A stretch of DNA of 64,000 bases from Dillenia suffruticosa (Eukaryota > Streptophyta > Magnoliopsida > Dilleniales > Dilleniaceae). The notes beneath the pieces are model-generated. The model did no database searches and was not told the origin of the DNA. It worked only from the letters and a program-made list of their open reading frames with translations. Shown here in pieces: positions 34,743 to 47,692 of this stretch. Location of the stretch: assembly GCA_033439265.1 (NCBI GenBank), contig JAVTVX010000013.1, positions 8,086,501 to 8,150,500 on the forward strand. The letters run 5' to 3'. Each line of letters starts with the position of its first letter. The stretch's first letter is position 1. The position numbers were made by a program, and so were the translations under genes.

Positions 34743-36949
34743 TTAAGAGTCACCTTGAGAATTTAAGACTTCTCTTCGTTGTTGTATCACTTGTTCACTT
34801 GACTTCCTTTTACGAGTTGAGGAAGTCATAGGAAGATCTTGCTGACGGTCAGTGTCCTTAACATTGGGTGCCCCGTTTGGAAATATACCGTCAAAAATGT
34901 AATCTTCCATCTCTTGAAGTGAGCGAAATGCCAGACAACAATCCTTGTGGTGATAGTACTGCAACATTTGATTATACACATCTTTAATTCTAAGAGTAGG
35001 TTAAATATGTAATCAACTTTAAACTAGAAGCAGCAAAAATTCTCAAGTGCCCTTTCCCAATAACGGACATGACTTCCAAAATTTTTTCTAAACAGAAACC
35101 CCCCCCCCCCCAAAAAAAAGGCTCAAACTGATACAAGAGCTAACGCGACATTACAATTTTAAACCAATCTGTTTACTTTATTTATCAAGTCTCAATTCTA
35201 TGGGGTCACATTATTAATAGGCAAGATAGAAATTTATTAGTAATAAAGGAAGTGCAGAAAAATGGGATGTAACACTAACTGACCCAACAGATACCGCCCT
35301 CTGCAAATATTCCCTCCAGTAATTTTTTTTCTACTTTTGTCGGATTAGACTAAACTTATGTTAGATTCAGTTCTTTATTTTTTTTCGTTCATGTAAGTTA
35401 TTTATGTCACTTTGATAACCTAAGGGTTACTTATGTCAAATTAAAACACTAATGTGTTTTCATGTCACTTCCTGGCCTAAACTTGTTTTTGATTCAATAT
35501 ACCTATCATTATTTAACATTAATTTTGGAGGTAAAAGGAAGTAAGACAAGAAAAAAAATATATATTTGATACAAGTGTTACCGTATCATTTTGTCCATTT
35601 TGCCGTTTCCTGAGCTCAGCCTTCCAATGGCTCATTCTTGCCCGTAGAAGCGAATGGTCAGAAGTTTTTAGTTTCAATTCAACATGCTTCCCGATTATAT
35701 CCACACTATTCTGTTTTATATATACACAAACAAATTGTCTGAGAATTTTATTTTCTTCCTGGCATAAAAGTTCATGAAGCATGGAAGAGAGAGAGGACTT
35801 ACGTGGATTGATGTGGTCTCACGTATAGTGCAATTGTCCATTAACACGAACTGCATGGAGCTTGATGACTTTGTTTCTGCAGTTCGATATTTTTCACCTT
35901 GTACAAGGACCCTCCCTGCTGGCCTTGTCTTGGGCCATGGCACATACACGAATGTCTAAGAAAAAAACGACATTAAAAATGCATCTTCGATAAATTATGT
36001 TAATCAAAACTTTCTTTTTGTCCTTTTTTTTCTTCTTGAAAGCAAGAAAAAAATGTGAAAATAAAAATTACAATGTTTTACCTGATTAGTGCCAATTGCT
36101 CCGCTTACTGGTATAGCAACTCTCAATGGAGCTACATTCAGAGGTTCGTCTTGTCCTAATTCTTCCAGCTATTTCAAATGTACACCACAATTGATCAGCA
36201 ATACTTAATTTGAGTCATCAATAATAGTTATAATTTGATTTTTGGCCCTAGAGTGTAATTAAAGTAAATCAAATAGTAATCTGAAGCCTTAGTAGCTTAA
36301 TGGTATTCAAACTTGTAGGAATGAATGTGCAAGCATATAAAGTTTTTTCTTCGGGGGTCATAGTGTATATATTAGATAAAAGACCTATCCCATCTCTTTC
36401 TTAGTATTTGAGTTCCATTAACAAAACACCTTAAATATATGTTAGATAAAAAAACCCATCCCATCAAATTTGTACATGAAGAGAAGTTATTTTTAATTTA
36501 CTTATCTCTTTCTTAGATATATCCCTAATAATAATTAACTCTATAGATATCGGAAAAAGTTTGATAGATTGTGGAAAAACAATAAAGAATGGATTACACT
36601 CTTTAGATACTCAAAGTGCTCATACTTGTTTGTGACAAAAAGAGAAAAATGAACCCTCTTGGCGAATAGGAGGTTAATCGAAGTTTCAGTCTTGACGGGT
36701 GGGCTCCTGTTCTAAGTGTTCTTTTTCCTTAATTATCATCATGAATAAATCAATATGGCATCTGTTGCAAAAATCTAAGAAAAATGTCCATCACATAAAA
36801 GTTAAAATCTATTACAATCAAAATATCTAAAGCTATCATTAACTTACAGATTCAATTCTTAATATGCTGCCTTTTGCTGCTAACTTGTCATTTCTTCTTG
36901 CCATACTTTTCTTCTGGGTTTGGACCTTCCGTGCCAAGGGGGCTGACAT
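34743..36949 (-). CDS. Five-exon host gene, 228-residue protein of unknown function
   Basis: Proposed minus-strand exons: 36848-36949, 36082-36168, 35803-35955, 35582-35710, 34743-34958. Every intron is GT-AG (three donors are GTAAGT or GTAAAA) and every exon is a multiple of three (34, 29, 51, 43 and 72 codons, the last with the stop), so all introns are phase 0 and the frame is open throughout. The protein starts MSAPLARKVQTQKKSMARRN (basic), has a middle segment with FVYVPWPKTRPAGRVLVQG, a Lys/Arg-rich helix-prone part (SHWKAELRKRQNG) and a C-terminal basic patch TRKRKSS that could be a nuclear localisation signal. No signal peptide or membrane segment. I do not recognise the family. It is the only non-transposon gene supported here; further exons or other splice choices are possible. 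Confidence 0.6.
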
Positions 36950-37087
36950 GTTCACACACAAAGAGAGAGAGGAGAAGAAGAACAGCGCACTAAAAGCAAT
37001 TTGAATATTAGTTGAAAATGAGAATTAATTTCTGTCTTTCTTTGTATTATTTCCTGGACCCATCGTTTTGAGATGAATGAATGATAT

Positions 37088-37095
37088 TTTTATAG
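37088..37095 (-). promoter_or_regulatory. Possible TATA box of the five-exon gene
   Basis: On the minus strand CTATAAAAATATC lies about 140 bp before the start codon, followed by a CT-rich stretch (CTTCTTCTCCTCTCTCTC) typical of plant 5' UTRs. Position and sequence only. Confidence 0.4.
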
Positions 37096-37099
37096 ATTT

Positions 37100-38344
37100 T
37101 TTTTTTTACCCACTGTTTTTGGCTAAATGTTTTGAAAACCGGTGAAATGTCACATTTTTTGGAAGATATATCTATTAAATAGTATCATATTAAAATTATT
37201 TATTTCCAAAATACTCTTTGCAAATATTCCTTTTATTTGAAAGTTTTGATACATTATTCGCCATCTATCATTAGTAATTTCCTCTGACCAACCTCAACAC
37301 ACTATACTTCAAGTTTGATTTAGCTTTGAAATTAGGGCCAAGAAGATTATTATTCAAAATTATTTGTATTCTGACCACTACTTTGTATCCGTTGAGCCTG
37401 AGATTGAAAAGAAAATTTTCGAATTACTTATGTTAAAAGAAAATGAAAATTAATCTTTTAAGGAAAAAAGAAAACTAAAAATATAGAGCAAATCAAAAGT
37501 TAATTCATTTGTCATTCTAGGGAAACAAATCACGTAATTTATTAGTTGTTGCAAATGATGCATATGAATTTACATTTGTTTGTTGATGTATCAAAAATGA
37601 CAATCATAGAAAATTATGATTGCATTTTTAGTAGTTTCATATTCAATGATTTTTCGATTGTTGTTTATAAAATATATCCACCGGCGGACTTAATACACAT
37701 AATAGTCATGTTCCTCTCCCCTTACTCTTTGACAAGAAATCCATCCAACACAAACCGATTCTCAATTTGATTTTCACTTGTTTTTCAAAAGATTACTATT
37801 TCTAAAGAAATCATTTCAAAAAAAGATAAAAACCATATATATTCCATAATAACATTTTCCTAACAAAGAAGCAAAATTAAATAAAATATTCAATTTTTTT
37901 TGGGGTACTATTATTAAGAGAATGGTTAAAATTCATCACATCCTTTATGACATTTTTGTTCCTTTTAAAAATTTAATTTGAATTAGGATAATAGAATGTA
38001 TTGCATGTAAAAGTTCATCATTTTATATTATATATTCAATATAGAAAAATATTTATCCTTTGAATTAATAGCTTCCATCACTCTCTTGGGTTTTATTCTT
38101 TCTACAAAATCAAAATTTTTATTTTATTTATTTTTTAAGACTAAACCCTCCTTTTATATATAGTATACATATATTCTACACACACAAAAGGTAACTCCAT
38201 AACTACGAGTTTTTTTTTTTTTTTTTTAACTTTTGAAATTTTGTTTGAAAGAATTAGAAAGAGACTATTAGATTAAAAATAGTATGTTTTGAAGAAAACT
38301 TAATACGATTAAGTAGGTTAATTATAAAATAACATTTGTGAGAT

Positions 38345-38388
<44 letters not shown>

Positions 38389-39102
38389 GTTAGTGCATGT
38401 AAATTAAATCAAAGAGGAAAGTTTTAATATTTTTATGTATTTGTGCAATTTCATCAAATGATTTCATGGTTATGCAAAAAGTTGTCTAACATAAACTTTG
38501 TCTAAAAATTAGCCTAAAAAGCTAAATCATTTGAATGACATTAATGATGCAAAAACATATTTGCACCATTAACTTTATTGTATTTCAAAAGTACAAAGAA
38601 TATGAAAAAGTAACTAAATATTATGAATGGAAAAATATTTATTATGCTTTCATATTGAGATGTACTTTAAACAGCTTTCAACACAAATTATAACTATACA
38701 ATGTGAGAACATGATTTATAGTAGTAAGTATGTACATACATACATACATACATGCATACATGTTATATATGCATACATATATATAGTTATCATAATACTA
38801 ATAAACCTTTTCGAATTGAGTTATAATAAATACTTTTTTTGCTTTACTTCAACTGTCTGTTTAAAATAATTTTATAAAGATTAAAAAAGGAAATGGAGAG
38901 GCAAACAAAAACGAAATTGAACTCTCAGAGCTGGAGAAGTCGAGGTTAGTGTAGAGGCTTGAATTTGACAATGAATTGGCGAATTAAAGTGGAGTCGATG
39001 ATGATAGAACTCAATGGGAGATGATTCGAGGGTGAATATATCGAAGTTAGGATGGAGATGGTGGCAAACGATGAAAACTCGAAGGTAGAGGCAAAGTAAA
39101 TC
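37100..39102. other. AT-rich intergenic sequence with microsatellites
   Basis: No gene seen. Contains a T run (about 38211-38228), a (GA)n tract at 38347-38385 and a (TACA)n tract at about 38729-38752. The last part (38880-39102) continues after element D at 46822, so D landed in ordinary intergenic DNA. Confidence 0.55.
38347..38385. repeat. (GA)n microsatellite
   Basis: About 20 uninterrupted GA dinucleotides in the intergenic region. Confidence 0.9.
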
Positions 39103-39477
39103 TGAAAGCATTCCTTTATATATTTACAGCGAAATAAATGTTTAATATCCCAAGATTTAGGATCGGATCACTAACTTTTTCGATTTACGGGTTCAAAAAA
39201 TATCACCAATGGATCAATCTCCTTTTTCATTCACAATCCAAGAGTTTTTTTTTCATGCAATGGAATTATGGTATAGATCTATCTTCTTCCTCACAATTTT
39301 CTTATCCTCTCTCAACCTTCAAGAGCATCATGGATGGGATGGATGGTTATTAGGGAGTTGGAGTTGGTTTTTCTTTTAAAAAACCACTCCCTCCCTTCCC
39401 TCCTTTTGAAAATTCAAAAAGGAATGAGTTTGGGTCAAACTCACATGGGCGATCCGACCCGATACCCATAACTTACA
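39103..39477 (-). repeat. 3' LTR of copia D
   Basis: Plus-strand TGAAAGCATTC to CATAACTTACA, repeated at 46455-46821. A minus-strand purine tract (GAGGGGGAGA) abuts its start at 39478-39490. Confidence 0.92.
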
Positions 39478-40554
39478 TCTCCCCCTCGCACATGAGGGTT
39501 AAACCTATATTTTGCTCAATCACTTCCATATACCATCGATTTCATACAGACAAATGGATCGTGTGACCAGCGAGTACATCAAGAGCTCATAGCTACACAC
39601 CGGTTAAAGATATATAGCAGCTCAAACTCTAATACTATGAGGACATCAAGTCTCGCTATATCCCATACCTCTTTTACTATATATAGAATCACTGTACCTC
39701 TTATCCCTCTATTAATGAACGAGAGTATACTTGACTCATCTCAACTATACATTCACAATTATGTTTCAGAATATCAAATTAAAAACATAACTGGCCAGTC
39801 TCTGAATACAAAAATTACGTACAAACTTTAAAACAGTCTTCCTTTCGCACTATTATCTTTCCACTTCATTTTAGCTGCTTTCCTAGTCATGCACCGCAAA
39901 ACTGAATCAAGCATGATCTATTAGTTACATACTAAAATAGCAACACTAAAATAAACTTTCAAGAAACAGGCGAAAGTTTTAAGAGTATTAAATGAGATTA
40001 ATTACAAACCTCTGGTTATCACACAATGAAATAGAGGGATTTATCAACTCATTACCTATAGGGTCACTGAAAGCACACGTGGTATGAACACGTGCTACGA
40101 TACCTTTTCTATTTATTAAGAAGCGTATGTCTATTTCAAAATTATAATATTTCGTACAGGTTTTAGTTTAAGTATATCACGATACTGACTTGATTCTCTC
40201 TTCTTATAAATCCTCCAAAAAATTACTTTTTCAAGAGAGAACCACACCTGGCTTCTAGACAAGTGTAATGGATTGTAGGAAATCCATTTCAATTATCAAA
40301 TAAGTAAATATCAATGATAATCTCATCTTAGTTTTGTACTAAGGTAGCTAATTTATGTTAATTATCCAAAATTAACATTGTCTCATCTCTACATATCACA
40401 TAAATATTAGAGGCGATTGCTCGTGTGAGAGAGCCAATCTTCCAAACTTGTCCAACATAATTTTTAATCAAGACATAAGAACTCGCAAATGCAAACAACT
40501 TCAAATGTCATATAATAATGAGCATTACATCACGTTCATTGCTTATACATACAA
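39478..40554 (-). other. 3' non-coding part of copia D
   Basis: No coding signal. Holds the inverted repeat CACGTGGTATGAACACGTG near 40077-40096, similar to the GCACGTG word in the same place in element C. Confidence 0.6.
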
Positions 40555-43500
40555 TTATACTCTACGCAATCCTAGAAATTTTATATATCTCAGAAATACA
40601 TCTCTAGGTATCGATTTCATAAATGGATCAGCCACCATTAAATGCGTAGATAAATACTTCAATGTCATCTCTCTCTTTTCAATAATGTCTCGAATAAAGT
40701 TGAATTTCGTATCAATGTGTTTGGTTTTCCCATGATATTTGGGATCTCTCGTATAAACGATAGCTGATTGACTATCACAGTAAATTGTCATAGCTCTCAC
40801 TATATTACTTACGATCCCTAAATGTTTTAAAAACCGTTTTAACCAAACACACTCCTGAACTGCTGAAACACAAGCTACAAACTCTGTTTCCATCGTCGAC
40901 AGTGATATACATGTTTGTTTCTTACTTCTCCAAGAGATGACACATTTATTTAGTAAGAAAACATAACCTGAGGTGGATTTACGTTCATCTAAGTCACCAC
41001 CCCAATCAGCATTTGTGTATCCGCTCAATAACAAGTCATTTCCTTGATAACAAAGAGAATAATTCGCAGTTCCTTTTAGGTATCTTAGAATTCTCTTCAC
41101 AGCTGTCCAGTGACCTTTACCTGGATTGGATTGATACCTACTGACCAAACCCATGGCATAGTAAATGTTAGGGCGAGTACACATCATAGCGTATATTAGA
41201 CTCCCAACAGCGCTGGAATACGATACTTTTGACATCTCATGTTTTTTTTCAGGGGTCTTTGGGCACATTGCTAAACTTAAACATTTGCCTTTAGCCACAG
41301 AAGTATCAATAAGTTTACAGCTATCCATCCTAAATCGTTCTAAAATCTTTTTAATATAAGATTCTTGAAATAAGGCTAACAATCTCTTAGAACGATCTCT
41401 GTGGATCTTAACACCCAGTATATACTTTGCTTCACCCATGTCCTTCATTTCAAAATTTGATGATAACCAACTTTTAATATTCAGGATATACTCCATATCA
41501 TTTCCAGCTAACAATATGTCATCGATATACAGACTTAGAATTGCAAACTTATCATTGGACTTTTTCACATAAATACAATGGTTTTCGTCTATCATTACGA
41601 AGTCGTAAGAGATTACAGATCTATGAAATCTCAAATACCATTATCTTGAAAACTGTTTGAGCCCATAAATTGATCTATTCAATTTACAAACTTTGTTTTC
41701 TTGACTTTTAACTATGAAACTTACTGGTTGTTCCATGTAGATTCTTCTTTAAGTTCTCCGTTGAGAACGCAGTCTTCACATCCATTTGATATAATTCTAA
41801 ATTTAAATTGGCTACAATAGTTAACAATAGGCGAATAGAGGCAAATCTCACTACTAGTGAAAATGTTTATTCATAATCAATACCATCTCGTTGGGTGTAA
41901 CCTTTTGCTACCAACCGAGCTTTGTACCTCTCAATTGTTCCATCAACTTTACATTTAACCTTAAGAACCCATTTGTTCCCAATAGGTTTGCGCCCAGGTG
42001 GAAGATCAACCAGTTCCCAAATATAGTTGGAATCCATAGACTCTATTTCTTCCTCCATTGCTTTTATCCACTCATCCTTTGTAGGATAAGATAAAGCCTC
42101 GTTCACATTATTCGGCTCATCCTCGTCCTGTGGAGAAATGATAAAAGTGTGCCATTTAATTTCGTAATGACGTTTGGGCACACCTTTCCTAGTACTTTTC
42201 CTAATTGACGATTCGGTTGGATCGTTAGAATTTGAATCCCTCCCACTGGGATCATCTAGGGATTCAACTTTTCGTAATGCCCTTGATCCATCCTGCACGG
42301 AACCAACGGAACCATCATTTGAATTATTTAATTCAAACAAAGGGTCTCCTTTTGTTATATCACCTTTACTAGAAAAATCATTTTCCAATAATGTCACATT
42401 TCGTGATTCAATTTCGGTTACAGTACCATCTTCTCTTTCACCGATGAACACATAACCTTTTGACCGATGAGAATATCTAATAAAGATACACTTCTTCCCC
42501 CAGGGACCAAGCTTTCCAAATTTATTAGAAGGTTCATGAACATATACTGCCGATCCCCGAGGTCTAAGATCAGTCAGACTTGGTGTCCTATCAGTCCAAA
42601 GTTCGTACGGTGTTGTGGGTATTGTTTTTTAAGACACTCTATTTAAGATATAGGTTGCAGTTAACAATGCATCTCCTCAAAAGGAAATTGACAAGTTAGC
42701 CTGCGCCATCATAGATCTCGTCATTTCCAACAACGTCCTATTCTTCCTCTCAGCAACACCATTCTGTTGAGGCATGTGAGAAATAGTCAATTGTGTAATT
42801 ATTCCTTTTTCATTACACAGATCATTGAACTGATCTGATAGATATTCACGCCATTGATCTGTCCTTAAGGCTTTAATCATTCTATCCATTTGATTCTCCA
42901 CTTCATTCATATAACGTCGAAAGCACTCAAGTGTTTCGGACTTGTGAGTAATCAAATAGACATGACCAAAACGCGTAAAATCATCAATAAAAGTAATGAA
43001 ATATGACGCTCCATGCCTAGCCTTCACATTCATTGGACCACAAATATCAGAGTAAACCAATTGTAATGGAAGTTCAGCCCTCACGACTTTTCCAAAAGGT
43101 TTTCGAGTCATCTTTCCGACAAGACAATATTTACTATTCGATAAATCAAGTTTAGTAAGCGAACCCAATAGTCCTGCTTTCAGAAGTCGATTCATCCTGT
43201 CCTGCCCTATGTGACCAAGTCTGGCATATCATACTTTGTCATCTATATTAGCATTACTAGAAGAACAAATATTTAATGAAATATAACGATCAGTATAACA
43301 GTTAAACATTTATCAGTTATAATCTAAAGTAAGAAATCCATTTAACAGATGTCCAGTACCATAAAACACACCACTATTATAAATCCAAATCCTATCACGA
43401 GTAAAGTTCAAGTCATAGCCTAGTTTAAGAAAAACAATAACAGAGACTAAATTTCGTCGAATTTTCAGTGCAAAGAGAACATCATGTAAGATTAAAGTTT

Positions 43501-43690
43501 GGCCACTTCGTAACTCCAGTTTGCAAGTGTCAATCCCTTTGACTTCTACTCTTGTATTGTTACCTACGTTTATCCATCTTGCATCAGGAGGAACTCGACA
43601 AAAGTCTACAAACGCTTCTCGATCTCTCATCACATGGTCTGTTCTCCTGAGTCTATAATCCACACAGGATATGATTCAGAAAGTAAAACA
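40555..43690 (-). pseudogene. Copia D pol (protease, integrase, RT, RNase H; broken)
   Basis: Minus strand. Protease: WIIDSGEQ near 43660-43690, running into a gag-pre-integrase part (43313-43663, DHVMRDREAFVDF, LLNGFLTLDY). Integrase (42677-43195) with VYSDICGPM, TDQWREYLSDQF and PQQNGVAERKNRTL, the D, D and E regions. A Ser/Asp-rich linker leads to RT, which starts at NYIWELVDLPPGRKPIG (41867-42451), is decayed at 41635-41866, then resumes with the catalytic LYIDDILLAG, and RNase H to 40555 (LDERKSTSGYVFLLNK, METEFVACVSAVQE, YCDSQSAI). Breaks: stops near 43196 and 41864, and loss of frame in the RT centre. Copies cDNA and inserts it when intact. Confidence 0.88.
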
Positions 43691-44628
43691 GTGCTAGAGA
43701 CATATATAACACTTAGAGAAGCGTTACAAGGTGCTACCTTTTTCGACTCGGGATATTCTCGAGCAAAATGACCAAGAGTTTTGCAATTGTAGTACTTCAG
43801 TTTGCTTTTATCATTCTTTTTCCAAAATCGCTTGTGCTTGTTCTTGCAGTTGGAATTGCTCTTCTTAAACCCTTCCGCAATGTCCTTCCCTTTCTTGCCC
43901 TTGTTTTTGTTCCCTTTCCGTTTAAAGCCCAAAACTTTCTGGGAACTTGACTCAGCTACAAAGGCATTAGAAATCGATTTTGCAGCACCAAGCCGCTCAT
44001 CTTCGAGTTCTCCATGGCGAGCAGTATCAACGAAAGTTTTAATGCTATCATTGTGAGTCAGATTGACCTTCAAGTACTCTTACTGGTCTAGAAGGGATAG
44101 GATTAAAACTTAAACCTACTGCCCATTAGATAAAATATGACCTGCTGACTTCAATTCCCTTATCATATTTGACATAGTTCTGAGATGTAGTTTGATATTG
44201 TGATTAGACTTCTTTTTGTACGTGTCAAACTTAATAGTCAACTACCTCAGACGGGTCACACTGGTACCTCCATATTTCTCTCTGAAGTATACCCATATAT
44301 CATAAACAATAGGGAATTGCTCACATTCATGTATAAGATCATCAACTACAGAACTAACCAGGATGCCACGTGCAGTGGAATTTTTCTTCTTCCACGCCTG
44401 GTAAGCTTATGGATCTCTTCTCTGTTGAGCAGTATTTTCAATTCTAGGGTCTTGCATGATATGGATGATACCCTCCAAGACATCTTGCTCTTCCAGCACA
44501 TACCATATCTTGTGGCGCCAAATGTCATAATTGTCACCATTAAATTTATCACCTTTATTCAAATCTGCTATTATTGATTTCAATACCATGGTCTGGGTTT
44601 TCAAAGAGAGATTATTATAAGTATTCAT
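43691..44628 (-). pseudogene. Copia D gag (broken)
   Basis: Starts MNTYNNLSLKTQTMVLKSII with the DKFNGDNYDIWRHKIWYVL segment of copia gag N-terminal domains; continues through UBN2-type sequence after a stop at 44407, then a Lys-rich linker. The zinc knuckle reads YYNCKTLGHFAREY near 43755-43795: the first and last Cys of CX2CX4HX4C have become Tyr, both G-to-A type changes. Several in-frame stops lie between 44080 and 44200. Confidence 0.8.
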
Positions 44629-46438
44629 GCTTATTCATTCAGATAATTTTGTACATGAAATCTAATAAATTTATCATAAACGAACATAAAGTGTAAATTC
44701 GAAAGATCACTAAGTTCCCGATCATCATCCATCATCCAAATGTTTGATTATCATAAATTTGATTTCAAAGTAGCAAAATTCTTTCAGTCTTAGGTGAGAA
44801 TTACTTAAATTCTACTAATCTAAAAACTCTCACTAAAATCATGTGAATTTAGAACATATCTCTTCACATGCTCACATAAATATACAAAGTATGCACATTG
44901 TTGATATATATATATATAAATATAATTATATCATATGTTCATGGTATTGTTCTCATTACAATAGATAACTATGCACAAAGAAAAAAAATATATATATAAT
45001 CAAATTTCTTTTTTCTTATCTTTCTTATCTTCCATATACATGCGAGTGACCATATTGACCATCCCAACTGAAAGTCTATCTCTCGGAGTGAATCTCCTAA
45101 CAGTTTGGGGTGTAGAGCCATTGATCTTTAAAGACAACGCCCTTTTCATTTTAATCACTATCTCCTTAGCTCTCCACATCTTAAGCAATTTTAGTCTGAA
45201 ATCCTTGAGGTAGAGACATTTATTATCTTTTAATATTTTGTCAACCATTCCAACCAAATGATCAGAGAGGGAGTTTCTTATAATTTTAATCTCGGCTTCA
45301 TCATCTCCAAACTAGTAACCCAAATGCCGAAATTCATAACGTTTTCGACTCATAATCCACAAATGTTGTGGCAAAATATGCGTTGCTTTCATCTTATAAT
45401 GCAACATCATATATAACTTTGCCAAACGTTTCGGAATCCTCTCATCTCTACATCTCCCCCGGAGAGGTGCAAGGGTACGTTTGATTCTCACCATATCCCT
45501 AAAATGAGGTAAATATTAGATTGGATACGAAACCAACAAAAAAATTTTAAAACACCATCCACAATTTATATTTAAATCAATGAGTACAAATCAAATATAT
45601 ATTATAAAAATTTAATTCAGGTAGGCATAAATTAGAAAATATTTTTTCAAATACGTGAGAAATTTTTAGAATTTTATCTCACTTATTAATTGATTTTTCT
45701 TTAATTTTCAAATAAAATTTACTAATTTAAAATTAATGAATACTTTCAGTCAAAAAAAAATTTAAAATACAGAAAAAACAATCAAAAATAAATAATAAAA
45801 ATAAATAAAAAAAGGGGAGGGTGCCTCATGCGCCCTCACGCTCCACTTGGTGGCGACGGTGCGTGAAGCCCACGCGCCGCCTTCCTGGTGGAATCCGACT
45901 ACCGAATTTTACCTACCACCCCATTTTTGGGGTCTCTGAATCTAATGGTACTGTCAGTTTTCTAATCTGAGGTCTAGATCATGATATTTGGGCTTCACAG
46001 CCCACGGCCCGAGAGTGGGATTGTGCTGACGTCACTATTGATGTCACTTCGTCTTCCTCATGCAGAAAAATTTTTTTTTTCTACATTTTAACCCTAATTT
46101 CCCTAAACCATATCTGATTCATTTCTGAACCGTTTTGTATATTCTTTATATGGTTGGAAAGGATTTTTTATGGGGAATTTAACCAAACAAATATTAAATC
46201 ATGAAACCTATCATGCAAATAGATATTAGCATTTTTTATTTTCGACTAGGGTTTCATTTTTCTCCAAAAATACACAACGGCGATACATGAAATTTTGCAG
46301 ATCAATTCCTAACATCATGGGTACTCTACCTTTCAAATTTCAAAGCATTTTGTGGTCTACAATCAAAGTTATCATTTTTAATTTTTTAAAGAAAAATGAA
46401 ACTCGAAAATATATCAAAAAATAGAAAGCACCCTAAAT
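44629..46438 (-). other. Leader region of copia D
   Basis: A 1.8-kb stretch between primer site and gag, unusually long for copia. It is AT-rich next to gag (44640-45000), has an open segment at 45000-45494 described separately, and a GC-rich patch (about 45825-45900) with CGCCCTCACG and CACGCGCCGCC words. Confidence 0.6.
45000..45494 (-). pseudogene. Unidentified frame in the copia D leader
   Basis: A single minus-strand frame runs from MVRIKRTLAPLRGRCRDERI at 45494 to a stop at 45000, broken only by one TAG (45312-45314): 165 codons in all. It is rich in Lys, Arg and Met, with no membrane segment and no motif I recognise. Just before its ATG is CTCATTTTAG|GGATATG, which looks like a splice acceptor, so it may be an exon. 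It could be an extra element gene, a captured host fragment or chance. Gag starts about 370 bp further on. I give no function. Confidence 0.35.
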
Positions 46439-46453
46439 CATACTCTGATACCA
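46439..46453 (-). other. Primer-binding site of copia D (initiator tRNA-Met)
   Basis: Minus strand TGGTATCAGAGTATG, one base after the 5' LTR end. Matches initiator tRNA-Met at 11 or so positions. Confidence 0.85.
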
Positions 46454-46454
46454 A

Positions 46455-46821
46455 TGAAAGCATTCTTTTATGCATTTACAGCGAAATAAATGTTTAATAT
46501 CCCAATATCTAGGGTCGGATCACTAACATTTTCGATGTACGGGTCTGAAGAATGTCACCAATGGATCAATCTCCTTTTTCATTCACAATCCAAGAGTCTT
46601 TTTCATGCAATGGAATTATGGTGTAGATCTATTTTCTTCCTCACAAATTTCTTATTCTCTCTCAACCTTCAAGAGCATCATGGATGGGATGGATGGTTAT
46701 TAAGGAGTTGGTGGTTTTTCTCTTAAAAAACCACTCCCTCCCTTCTTTCCTTTTGAAAATTCAAAAGGGAGGTTTGGGTCAAACCCACATGGGCGACCCG
46801 ACCCGGTACCCATAACTTACA
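46455..46821 (-). repeat. 5' LTR of copia D
   Basis: Pairs with 39103-39477. Ends TG..CA, followed on the plus strand by the AAATC duplication. Confidence 0.92.
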
Positions 46822-47692
46822 AAATCAGATGAAGATGAAAACCAAAAGATGACGATTTATGGAGAATCCAGAAGTGAAGAATGATGAAGTTGAACATACA
46901 ATGAACATACAATGGACAATGGTGATGATGAAATAGGGCGGAGCATAAGAAGCGGTTGAATGTGATTTGAAATAGAATAGAGTCGAAGATGAATGGCAAA
47001 AAATAAGCCAGTGGTGATTTTGAACAAAGTTGTAGTTGAAAGCAAAAACATGGTCGAATTGAAGTCGAACAGAAGGCATGGAAAAATTGAAGTTTTGGTT
47101 GGAATCATAAAAATAATTTGCAGGAAATTTTTGAAAAATGAAGTTTTGGTTCCTTTAATAACCCAACTATTCTAATTGATGCTATCTTCATTTCTCTTGT
47201 TACAATAAGTGGGATTTCAAAATATTTTGCAATTAGATACAAGGTGTATGGTGAGATTAAAAAATAAAATATAATTGAAGACAAGAAAGATTTTTCTAAA
47301 AAATATATTAAATAAATTTAAATAAAAAAAATTAAAAATTTTAATATGTTTTATTATCTTAATGAATTAAAGAGAAGTGTTAATTTTATACATTTCCATA
47401 ATCTAGAGTTTTATATGTTTTAAAATTTTAGAGGCTTTTTATATTTAATTTATAGTAAATGAATATTTTTGCACTTTTCCTTTCAAAATCACATTTAAAA
47501 TGGAATTCGAACGGACGAAGTATTGTTTTTTGGATTGAAGTGGCACTTGAACGAAATAAAACTGATTCGGCATGATTATGCAATTTTGCGTTTCCAAAAT
47601 CCCCTCGATTTAGTACTGGTTGGAGCAGAACATTGAGAGAGAGACACAAAGAGAGAGAGAGACCTTGCGATCTTCATGAATCCAATAGAGAA
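46822..47692. other. AT-rich intergenic sequence between copia D and El2
   Basis: Continues the DNA left of element D. No coding signal. The right end has a GA-rich tract (47635-47662) and the GAGAA copy (47688-47692) of the El2 duplication. Confidence 0.55.

Larger units (their letters stand above)
39103..46821 (-). mobile_element. Ty1/copia retrotransposon D (7.7 kb)
   Basis: Flanked by the 5-bp duplication AAATC (39098-39102 and 46822-46826). The LTRs (367 and 375 bp) have TG..CA ends. On the minus strand: 5' LTR 46455-46821, primer site, a 1.8-kb leader with an extra frame, gag, pol, a 1.1-kb 3' non-coding part, a purine tract and the 3' LTR. By eye the LTRs differ at about 13 of the first 110 positions, so it is old. 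Coding parts are interrupted but much better kept than in C, its closest relative here. A Tork/TAR-like lineage is possible from the RT (YILGVKIHRDRSKRLL) but I am not sure. Confidence 0.92.

Noticed and set aside
38881..39111. 76-codon minus-strand frame, and overlapping frames at 46817-47108
   Set aside because: They sit in intergenic DNA on either side of copia D; no motif, and several frames overlap with equal support.
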